Assembly (NCBI GenBank): GCA_964368875.1
Contig: CAYJDG010000052.1
Location: 1-15,316, forward strand
Direction of reading: 5' to 3'
Source: CAYJDG01 sp964368875
GTDB taxonomy: Bacteria; Pseudomonadota; Alphaproteobacteria; Micavibrionales; Micavibrionaceae
DNA length: 15,316 nt
Under the pieces are notes generated by a model. It did not search any database, was not told where the DNA came from, and saw nothing but the letters and a program-made list of their open reading frames with translations. Shown piece after piece: positions 7,142 through 15,000 of the stretch (position 1 is the first letter of the stretch; each line of letters opens with the position of its first letter). A program made the position numbers and the translations under genes.

Positions 7142-8053
7142 ATGGCACTTACCCGCGTTGCAAGCATTCCTCTGACGATGAAACTCTCAGAAGCAAACAT
7201 GCGTTTACAAGCACGCATGGCCGATGCCCAGACACAGCAGGCAACAGGTCTAAAAAGTATCGATTACAAAGATATTTCTCGCGATACCCAACGTCTGCTT
7301 GCAATCGAAAGCACCAAGGACCAGTTGAAGAGCTATTCCGATAACGGAATACTCGTCCTCAATCAGGTCAACATTGCTTATGATACTTTTGGAGAAATGG
7401 ATAAGGTTGGTAATAGTGTCCTGCAAGGCCTCACCGCAGCACTTGGTGGCGATAGCGTCCAGCCAGCAGTTACCACAGCGCAGGCACAGATTGCACTGAA
7501 CGAATTTTCATCCCTGCTCAATTATAAAGTCGCCGGACGCTACCTGTTTGCCGGAACTGATACTGATACGGCTCCGGTCGATCTTACCGACCCGGCATGG
7601 ACACCCCAGGTCATTTTGCCATCCACGCCGAATACCAGCTATTATCAGGGCAATAATACGACTCTCTCAGTTCAGCTCTCCGAAACCCTGACCGTAAATT
7701 ATGGCGTCACTGCTGATCAGGCCCCGTTTGAGCAGATCCTGCGTTCGTTTAACGTAATTATCAATAACCCTGGTAACAAGACGGCTTATGCCGAAGCTCT
7801 CGATCTCCTGCGCGATGGAATCGGCTACCTTGCAGACGTCCGTGCCCAGCTATCCGCCAATGCTAAAACCATCGAAGACCAGAACGTTCGTAATCAGGAA
7901 GATATCGCCAATCTTGATGAGCTGATCAGCGGCATCAAGGAAGTTGATCTGCCCTCCGTTACAGTTGAGCTTAAGAATATAGAAACCCAGTTGCAGGCGT
8001 CTTACAGCGCTTCGGTCATGCTGCTTCGCCTAAGCCTGACTAACTTCCTGTAA
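7142..8053 (+). CDS. flgL: Flagellar hook-filament junction protein FlgL (HAP3)
   Basis: 303 aa, the second junction protein, flagellin-like and sitting between FlgK and filament. The N-terminal helix (RVASIPLTMKLSEANMRLQA; QQATGLKSIDYKDISRD) and the motif KVAGRYLFAGTDTDTAPVD match FlgL (…GrylFaGt.t...P.). The C-terminal D0 helix ends in SYSASVMLLRLSLTNFL, as in flagellin-family proteins. The length is usual. AAAGGAG at 7128-7134 gives a strong ribosome site in the 18-nt gap after flgK. It is the last gene before a clear terminator at 8072-8100, so it closes the hook/junction operon. Confidence 0.95.
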   Translation: MALTRVASIPLTMKLSEANMRLQARMADAQTQQATGLKSIDYKDISRDTQRLLAIESTKDQLKSYSDNGILVLNQVNIAYDTFGEMDKVGNSVLQGLTAALGGDSVQPAVTTAQAQIALNEFSSLLNYKVAGRYLFAGTDTDTAPVDLTDPAWTPQVILPSTPNTSYYQGNNTTLSVQLSETLTVNYGVTADQAPFEQILRSFNVIINNPGNKTAYAEALDLLRDGIGYLADVRAQLSANAKTIEDQNVRNQEDIANLDELISGIKEVDLPSVTVELKNIETQLQASYSASVMLLRLSLTNFL

Positions 8054-8071
8054 AATAATCATTTTTTACTT

Positions 8072-8100
8072 AAAGGCCCAAACTGGTTCTGGGCCTTTTT
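8072..8100 (+). terminator. Rho-independent terminator after flgL
   Basis: AAAGGCCCA (8072-8080) pairs perfectly with TGGGCCTTT (8090-8098) around a 9-nt loop, and the stem runs into a T-tract (8096-8100). It lies 19 nt after the flgL stop and ends the flagellar run. The next gene begins only 18 nt later, so its promoter must overlap the terminator or the gene must rely on read-through. Confidence 0.88.
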
Positions 8101-8117
8101 CATGCTATATATATGTC

Positions 8118-8531
8118 ATGAAATATATTTTAGCCTTTATATTTGCCTTAACATTAACTGCCTGCGCCACTGCTAGGCCGGTTGATGTGCAGAACCGTTT
8201 GAATGCTTGGGTTGGGCAGGATGCAGATGCTCTGGTACGCAGCTGGGGTCCACCTGATCGCAGCTATGATTTCCGTGATGGCAGTAAAGTCATAGAATAT
8301 GAGCGTAACCGCGTCGACAGCATGGGGGGATGGAATCACCCTCGCGGCTCAGTCGTGGTCGGTGCGGATGGCACAAGTATTGGCGTTGGTGCGCCGCTAT
8401 TGATGGATGAGCCTTCCGTAATTGTCCGTCGCTGCCTGATCAAGTTCGAAACCGACAAGCGCCGTACAATTCGGCGCGCAACGTTCGATGGCCCTAACTG
8501 TGCTTATGCCATCGTCAATACTAAATCATGA
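8118..8531 (+). CDS. Small predicted outer-membrane lipoprotein, function unknown
   Basis: 137 aa. The N-terminus MKYILAFIFALTLTACATAR is a lipoprotein signal: a single Lys, a hydrophobic stretch and a lipobox L-T-A-C with the acylated Cys at 16. Ala at +2 does not carry the inner-membrane retention signal (Asp), so outer-membrane sorting is likely. The mature part has WVGQDADALVRSWGPPDRSY, a pattern seen in small BamE/SmpA-like lipoproteins (G.....l...lG.P), then DGSKVIEYER and a C-terminal beta-rich stretch with Cys pairs (RRCLIKFE; GPNCAYAI) that could form a disulfide. No ribosome site is evident before 8118; a TATATATAT stretch just upstream could be a -10 element. It overlaps the convergent regulator gene by 6 nt. 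Exact role not recognised. Confidence 0.8.
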   Translation: MKYILAFIFALTLTACATARPVDVQNRLNAWVGQDADALVRSWGPPDRSYDFRDGSKVIEYERNRVDSMGGWNHPRGSVVVGADGTSIGVGAPLLMDEPSVIVRRCLIKFETDKRRTIRRATFDGPNCAYAIVNTKS

Positions 8532-9143
8532 GCTCTTTAACCCAGCAATAAACGTATCTATCAGATAGCCGCTCATCTCAGGTGAACCAGTACTTAATTT
8601 CCCTGTCACAACATGAATTTTTCCGGTTTCCTGTAAAAAACATAACCCATGGACAGAGGCCCACAAAACTCGTGCGGCTGTTTTTCTTTTTTTCTCTTGT
8701 CCTGTTTTGAAAAGTGGTCTCATCAATTCTTCGAGCGGGCCAAAGAGCTGATCAATTTTTTGCTGATACCAGCCCTGCACTTTACGCCCCTCAGGCAACC
8801 TGTGACTGAAAAGCATTAACCAGTAAGGACGGTATTCACGAGCAAATTTCATATAAAGTGCCGCCATTTTCTTCATGTTCTCAAGCGGAGATTTTTTAGG
8901 ATCATTGCAAGCGGTGCTGGCAAGAACAACCAGCAATCGCTCTAGCGTAAGACTGTTTACGGCGAGATAGAGATCATCCATTGATTTAAATAAATTATAG
9001 ATGGTACCAGGAGCATAGCCTATTTCAGTGGCCAATCGGCGCGCAGTCAGACCTTCAAACCCATCCGCCCCAACAATTTGCCACGCGCTCAGCAAAATGA
9101 GTTCTTTCAGCTCTTCGCGTGTATGATCGTTGCGCCGTGCCAT
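8526..9143 (-). CDS. TetR-family transcriptional regulator
   Basis: 205 aa. The N-terminal DNA-binding domain is clear: ELILLSAWQIVGADGFEGLT (14-33) and the helix-turn-helix ARRLATEIGYAPGTIYNLFK (34-53), then DDLYLAVN, the TetR signature. The C-terminal ligand/dimer domain has the YRPYWLMLF segment (104-112) and WASVHGL (161-167), the W..xHG motif of the WHG-type TetR C-terminal domain. The ligand is unknown. The start at 9143 has AGAGGA upstream (complement of 9152-9157). It is divergent from the DUF2339 gene across a region with a large inverted repeat, the usual arrangement for a TetR repressor that controls itself and its neighbour. Its 3' end overlaps the lipoprotein gene, stop codons within TCATGA at 8526-8531. 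Confidence 0.95.
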   Translation of the reverse strand: MARRNDHTREELKELILLSAWQIVGADGFEGLTARRLATEIGYAPGTIYNLFKSMDDLYLAVNSLTLERLLVVLASTACNDPKKSPLENMKKMAALYMKFAREYRPYWLMLFSHRLPEGRKVQGWYQQKIDQLFGPLEELMRPLFKTGQEKKRKTAARVLWASVHGLCFLQETGKIHVVTGKLSTGSPEMSGYLIDTFIAGLKSS

Positions 9144-9172
9144 TTTTCCAGTCCTCTTTAAGCACTTAATCT

Positions 9173-9203
9173 ATATTAGATCATCTTTATGAACATTGTT
9201 CAA
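9173..9203 (-). promoter_or_regulatory. Candidate promoter of the TetR gene
   Basis: On the minus strand TTGAAC (complement of 9198-9203) and TAATAT (complement of 9173-9178) resemble -35 and -10 boxes, with a 19-bp spacer that is longer than ideal. The -35 lies inside the inverted repeat, so a bound repressor would block it, which fits autorepression. The -10 sits in a small palindrome (ATCTA-TAT-TAGAT, 9169-9181). The call rests on consensus similarity only. Confidence 0.35.
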
Positions 9204-9225
9204 TATTTTATTGCACAATGTTCAA
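9189..9225. promoter_or_regulatory. Double TetR operator (35-bp near-perfect inverted repeat)
   Basis: TGAACATTGT (9190-9199) is mirrored by ACAATGTTCA (9215-9224), and pairing continues inward as CAATA/TATTG, giving 15 of 16 arm positions paired around 9207. Each arm is itself a near-palindrome: ATGAACATTGTTCAA (9189-9203) and, on the minus strand, TTGAACATTGTGCAA (9211-9225). The two centres are 22 bp apart, about two helical turns, so two dimers could bind the same face. TetR operators are typically 15-bp-class palindromes between divergent genes, as here. It would cover the candidate TetR promoter and the upstream part of the DUF2339 gene leader. Confidence 0.72.
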
Positions 9226-9282
9226 TTATTTGCCACACTTAAAATAGAGATACATGCAAATTGTTATACAGGCAGATTTAAA

Positions 9283-11955
9283 ATGGAATTTATCTTCATT
9301 CTGGGCTTGGTCGCGGTCATCACATTCTTCCTGCCTTGGGTGCATGTTTTTCGTCTCAGCAAAATGCGTGATGAAATCAATCAATTGAATGTTGATGTGC
9401 TTTATCTGCTTGCCCGTAATAAAAGCATGGCGAACGAGCCCGCCTCAGCCCCTAAACCCGCACTTGCGCTACCTCCAGAGGTCGTTGCCGCTGCGCAGCC
9501 TATATCTGCCGACGATGATTATGAGAATTTTGAAATAGAGGATGAGAGTCCAAACTCCACTCCCGAATTTATTCCGACCTATACTGAAGGACCTATGCCA
9601 ACGCCATCCCGGGAAAACAGTATGGAATTCAGTCTTGGCACTAAGCTGCCAGTCTGGATAGGGGCAATCTCATTGATTTGTGCCGCGTTTTTTACAGTCA
9701 AATACTCGATAGAAGCAGGCTGGTTCGGCCCGCTTGTTCGCACCTGCATGGGTGTGGTCTTTGGCGCAGCGCTGGTTACAACTGGTCACCTTATAAGCAA
9801 ACGGCTATCGATGGCCAATCATGAACGTATTGGTCAGGGACTGGTCGGCGCAGGTCTTGTCAGTCTTTATGTCAGCATTTACGCCGCGGTAAATCTTTAT
9901 GGATTAATCGGGCCCATGACTGGCTTTGTCAGCATGGCTGCCGTGACAGGCCTTGCAGTCCTTATGTCCCTGCGTCATGGCCAACCGATTGCCGTCTTCG
10001 GGTTGGTCGGCGGCTTGTTAACCCCCGCTCTGATCGGGTCGCAGGAGCCCAATGCAGTTGCTTTGTTCGCTTATCTTTTTGCACTTTTCATTGGTGTTCT
10101 CTCCATCATGGTGCGTCAGGGTTGGTGGACGCTCGCTTCGCTTACTCTGGGCGGAATGTTTTTCTGGACAGCAGCATGGTTCTTCAGCCCAACCGGGATT
10201 GTAGATTCAGGCACACTTGTCCTTTTCGTCATCGGACTATGTATCGCGGTCATGGGGATCACGCGACGCGCGTTACTGAATGATAAGGATCAGAACGCCC
10301 GCCCTGCTCATAACCTTAATCTAGCTGCTCTCGCAGGGGCTGCTCTGACCATTGCACTGTTTTCTATTAGATTAACGCTTTCATTATTCGATTGGTCGAT
10401 GTTTGGCCTTATCTCGTGCGCCATTATTGCAATGACATATTTGCGCCCAGATATCTACTTTCGTACCTTGTTGGCCAAAGTAGGCCTTGATCTCTTCCTG
10501 TTCGTGTTATGGCTCTCGCCTGCAATTGCGCTGAGCGATGAACTGATCGTCCTGAGCGGTCTGACAGCCCTATATGTGCTCGTTCCCGGCGTACTAATGC
10601 GTAATGTCAAGGATCCGCGCTCATGGGCGCAAATACAAGTCGGCTCAGCGCTCGCACTCTTTTTAATTTGTCATTTCTGCATCAACTTACCTTATGAGTT
10701 CGTCCAGCAGGGGTTCTGGGGTACGATTGCGCTGATCCTAACTACCCTTGCTGTTTTAAAACTCCACCGCATCATAAATCAACCCTATGGCGCACCTGAC
10801 GTTCAAAACCAATTAATCGCAACCTATGCACTTGCTGCGACAGCCTTTCTCTCGTTTGGCATGTCATTCGAGATTTCTGCGGCATGGCTCCCGGTAGCAT
10901 TCTCGGCACAAGCTGCTGCTACGATGTGGATTATGCAACGCACGCAAATTGCGTTCCTAAAGAAAATCGTATTTGGGCTGAGTGCGATTTTCGTAGCGTT
11001 GAATTATAAGCAAATAATTTTATTCGTGACTCTTGTTCTTAACAGCCTTGTCAAGGACACAATGCCAGCATCGCTTGCAGAAAAACTTATACTGGGCGAA
11101 GGACAACCCTTTGCGTTACTCGGTTTGCCGCTTCTTTTTACTACTGTTACTGCCTATATGCTCTTTAGCTATGAGCGCACGCTCAGCACACTTGGAAGAT
11201 TTTTAAGCATCACGATTGCGGCTCTTTTCACAGGCCTAAGTTACTATTTGGTACGTGGCGTTTTTCACGAAGGATCAGTTTTTTTTGCAATCCCTGCAGG
11301 CTTCATCGAACGGGGAGTAATTACTTTATTAATAGCTGTGGCCGCGCTTATTGCCGCCCTGGGTGGCTTCCATAAACGTATAGAGGCTATGAAACTCATC
11401 GGCACTGGTCTGGCCATGATCGCCCTTGGACGAATCGTCTACTTCGATCTGTTTCTGTTCAACCCGTATTTTGATCGGTCGCAAGTCGTTGGCAGCGTTC
11501 CTCTCTTCAACGGCCTTACCATGACTTATGGTTTTGGCGCGGCACTGGCGACACTCTGTTCCCGCAGCACACTGCTGAACCGCGATCTGTCCGGCCTGAA
11601 AACCATATGCCGTTATACCGCGATGGCGCTTCTCTTCGCGTTTGTTAGTTTCACAGCCAGACATGCCTTCCATGGCATGGTTCACTCTAGTGCAGGCATG
11701 AACAATGCCGAGCTGTACACATATTCAATCGTCTGGATGCTGACCAGCCTTGGCCTGCTGGCCTATGGGTTAGTGCGTGACCAAAACTCCATCCGCATGG
11801 CTGCACTCGGATTTATGGTACTGACCATCGGGAAAGTTTTCCTGTTCGATGCCTCCGAACTCGAAGGTCTGTACAGAATCGCTTCCTTTCTGGGCTTAGG
11901 CGTTAGTTTGATTGGCCTCAGTTATTTTTACACACGCTTTATACTGAAAAAATGA
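9283..11955 (+). CDS. DUF2339-family polytopic membrane protein
   Basis: 890 aa. A first membrane helix (about 3-22) is followed by a short coiled stretch (RLSKMRDEINQLNVDVLYLL), then a Pro/Glu/Asp-rich cytoplasmic or periplasmic linker (about 48-115). From LPVWIGAISLICAAFFTVKY (122-141) with SIEAGWFGP (142-150) the protein carries some 20 or more hydrophobic segments to its end. This block, W-x-G-a-x-x-L..A..F.V+YSIE.G..GP..R, is the hallmark of DUF2339, a large family without an established function. I chose ATG 9283, not the in-frame ATG 9196, because the latter lies inside the inverted repeat and its 29 extra residues are not family-like; the ribosome site (AGG 9270-9272) is weak. It is divergent from the TetR gene and 68 nt upstream of the LplT-Aas fusion, probably the same operon. 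Confidence 0.88.
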   Translation: MEFIFILGLVAVITFFLPWVHVFRLSKMRDEINQLNVDVLYLLARNKSMANEPASAPKPALALPPEVVAAAQPISADDDYENFEIEDESPNSTPEFIPTYTEGPMPTPSRENSMEFSLGTKLPVWIGAISLICAAFFTVKYSIEAGWFGPLVRTCMGVVFGAALVTTGHLISKRLSMANHERIGQGLVGAGLVSLYVSIYAAVNLYGLIGPMTGFVSMAAVTGLAVLMSLRHGQPIAVFGLVGGLLTPALIGSQEPNAVALFAYLFALFIGVLSIMVRQGWWTLASLTLGGMFFWTAAWFFSPTGIVDSGTLVLFVIGLCIAVMGITRRALLNDKDQNARPAHNLNLAALAGAALTIALFSIRLTLSLFDWSMFGLISCAIIAMTYLRPDIYFRTLLAKVGLDLFLFVLWLSPAIALSDELIVLSGLTALYVLVPGVLMRNVKDPRSWAQIQVGSALALFLICHFCINLPYEFVQQGFWGTIALILTTLAVLKLHRIINQPYGAPDVQNQLIATYALAATAFLSFGMSFEISAAWLPVAFSAQAAATMWIMQRTQIAFLKKIVFGLSAIFVALNYKQIILFVTLVLNSLVKDTMPASLAEKLILGEGQPFALLGLPLLFTTVTAYMLFSYERTLSTLGRFLSITIAALFTGLSYYLVRGVFHEGSVFFAIPAGFIERGVITLLIAVAALIAALGGFHKRIEAMKLIGTGLAMIALGRIVYFDLFLFNPYFDRSQVVGSVPLFNGLTMTYGFGAALATLCSRSTLLNRDLSGLKTICRYTAMALLFAFVSFTARHAFHGMVHSSAGMNNAELYTYSIVWMLTSLGLLAYGLVRDQNSIRMAALGFMVLTIGKVFLFDASELEGLYRIASFLGLGVSLIGLSYFYTRFILKK

Positions 11956-12023
11956 ATCGCCCCGGCATGGATTTCTGCTAAAAAAGACAGGCTTAAAAAG
12001 ACGATTTAAAGGGGATCCCGCAT
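11956..12023 (+). other. Short spacer between the DUF2339 and LplT-Aas genes
   Basis: 68 bp with no hairpin followed by a T-tract and no clear promoter boxes. It contains AAAGGGGAT at 12008-12016, which provides the ribosome site for the fusion gene. The lack of a terminator supports transcription of the two genes together. Confidence 0.45.
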
Positions 12024-15000
12024 ATGGCCATCAGTCAGTTCAAACTTCTGCATGACCGCAGATTCGGACCGCTTTTCATTACCCAGTTTCTTGGCGCCTT
12101 TCATGACAACCTGTTCAAGAACGCTCTGGTCGTGTTGCTGTTATTCGGGACTGCCGCGCAGGGGCGCGACCATGCCGAGCTACTTGTCACTCTTGCAGCA
12201 GGTCTATTTATTCTCCCATTTATCCTTTTCTCGGCCCTCGGCGGACAACTCTCGGACAAATACCCAAAAGATAAAGTCATCCGCGTTATCAAAGCTGCTG
12301 AAATAGCGATCGCAGCTCTCGGCGCCACAGCCTTGATGAGTGGGTCTATTACCCTTTCTTTCGCCGCTCTCTTTGCGCTCGGCACACATTCCGCATTTTT
12401 CAGCCCGAGTAAATATTCCATCCTGCCAGAACATTTAAAGCCTGAAGAGTTAATTGCAGCCAACGCATTACTCAACACAGGTACGTTTCTTGCAATTTTG
12501 GTGGGCACTATCTGCGGCACCTTGCTCGCCGTCATGCCAAGCGGAACGACAATTCTTTCAGCTGTTCTTCTAGCCTGCGCCGCTATCGGCTGGGTAGCCA
12601 GTCGCTCCATTCCAGTGGCACCCGCAGTCGCACCGAATTTAAAGCCAAATCTAAATGTTTTCGCTGAAAGTATGACGATATTGCGCTATGTCACTCGTCA
12701 TTCGCGCACGATCTTCCTTTCTGTTCTTGGAACATCATGGTTTTATTTTCTTGGCGGCATGTTTATGGCGCAGATGCCAAACTATGTACGTGAGACGCTT
12801 GGCGCCGATGAATATGTTCTAATGTTCTTTCTGGTCGTATTTTCGATCGGTATCGCTATTGGTGGCCTTCTCAATAATCGCTTACTCAAAAGCCGCGTCG
12901 AGGCAACCTACGTCCCGCTCGCTGCATTAGGCATGAGCATCTTCTCACTTGATCTGTACTTCGCCAGCGCCCACATAACGCGCAGTGCTGAGCTAACGGG
13001 ACTTGCGACCTTCTTATCCAGCCCTGCTCACTGGCGTATTATAGCTGATATTGTTTTGCTCTCGATGTGCGGTGGCCTCTATGTTGTCCCGCTCAACGCC
13101 ATCACCCAGCACTTTACCCCCGAAGATCACCGCGCACGGGTACAGGCAGGAAATTCTATCTATAACGCTCTCTTTATCGTCGCGTCCTCTGCCCTCTCTG
13201 CCGCCCTCATCTATGCAGGTTTCAGCATTCGCGGTCTGTTTCTGGCTTTTGCTCTCGCCAATACGGCTGTAGCATTTTATATCTGCCGATTGCTGCCTGA
13301 TTATCTTCTAAAAAGTGCTCTACAAATTCTTTTTAAAGCACTTTATAAAGTTGAGGTTCGTGGCTTGGAAAATATCGACAAGGCGGGCAAGCGTGCTGTG
13401 ATTGTCGGCAATCATGTTTCGTTGCTGGACCCGGCTTTATTAGCAGCTTTTTTACCAGGGCGCCCGATGTTCGCCGTCAACAGCCATGTTGCTAACTGGT
13501 GGTTCGTAAAACCTTTCCTGCGCCTCGTCGACGCATTCCCGTTAGACCCGACCAACCCTTTCTCGATGAAGGCCCTGATCCGCAAAGTCGAAGAAGACCG
13601 TCATGTGGTTATTTTTCCGGAAGGCCGCCTCACCCATACCGGCTCGCTCATGAAGATTTATGATGGGCCTGGTATGATAGCCGATAAAACCGGGGCAACT
13701 ATTCTGCCCATACGTCTTGATGGAGTTCAGCACACCCCCTTTACCCGTCTGAAAGGCAAAGTACCGCTCAAAAGCTTTCCGAAGATCACCATTACAATTC
13801 TTGAGCCGCGCACCTTCCATATCGATGAAAATTTAAAAGGCCGCGCTCGACGGTCTGCTGCGGCACGCCAGCTATATGACCTGATGGAAGAAATGATGTT
13901 CCTCACGGGCGACCGGCACCAAACTTTATGGCAGGCCTTGCTAAAGGCCGGCACCGTTAATGGGGCGGATGCTGCGATTGTCGAGGATATTGCATTCGAG
14001 CCACTCAAATTTAAAAGACTTATTCAGGGCTCTCTAATTCTTGGTCGTCGTTTTGCAGGATTGACGCAAAAGAATGAAAATGTTGGTATTCTTCTTCCTA
14101 ACTCAGTTGGTGCGGTTATAGCCTTCTTTGGTTTACAGGCCTTCGGGCGCGTACCTGCCATGCTTAATTTTTCGGCAGGCGCAAAAGCGATGTCATCGGC
14201 CTGCACCACTGCGCAGGTTAAAACTGTTCTCACATCGCGCCGCTTTATAGAAGTCGCAAAACTTGACCAAACTATTGCGCAGCTCGCCCATGGTGTAAAA
14301 ATTGTTTATCTCGAAGATATAAAACAAAGCATTTCATGGCGCGATAAGCTTTTTGCCCTGACCGTTGACCCCGCGCTGCTGCACGAAAAGCAAGCCGTTA
14401 ATCCAGACTCCCCAGCTCTGGTTCTCTTTACCTCTGGATCAGAAGGCGAACCTAAAGGCGTTGTGCTCAGTCACAGCAATCTCATGACCAATATCGTCCA
14501 GTTGTCATCACGCGTCGACTTCAATCGTCAGGATATTCTTTTCAATTGTTTGCCAATGTTCCATTCATTCGGTATGACGGGCGGGACGTTGTTACCAATC
14601 CTCTCGGGCGTAAAGACATTCCTTTATCCAAGCCCCCTACACTACCGTATCGTGCCAGAAATTATTTATGCCACCAATGCGACCATCATGTTTGGCACCG
14701 ATACATTTTTGCAAGGCTATGCGCGCATGGCCAACCCATATGACTTTTTTGCCATGCGCTATATCTTCGCCGGAGCAGAGAAAGTTAAAGACGAAACCCG
14801 CCGTATCTACATGGAGAAATTCGGCGTTCAAGTACTTGAAGGGTACGGAGCAACCGAAACATCCCCTGCAATCTCTGTGAATTCCCGCATGCATAAAAAG
14901 AGTGGAACAGTTGGACGTTTCCTTTCTGGCATTGAGTACCGCCTAGATGAAGTGCCCGGTGTTGTTGAAGGGCGCAGGCTATATATCCATGGACCGAACG

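Noticed and set aside
9196..9282. Upstream in-frame start giving a 919-aa DUF2339 protein
   Set aside because: The start lies inside the operator repeat, has no ribosome site, and the added 29 residues precede what already looks like the natural first membrane helix at ATG 9283.
12011..12028. GGATCC and CATATG restriction-type sites just before the fusion gene, hinting at a cloning junction
   Set aside because: Six-base sites occur by chance; the flanking sequence is continuous with natural gene context and no vector sequence is seen.
12052..12610. Several open frames on both strands within the LplT-like part
   Set aside because: They are shadows of the long fusion frame that begins at 12024 and stays open to the window edge with all family motifs.
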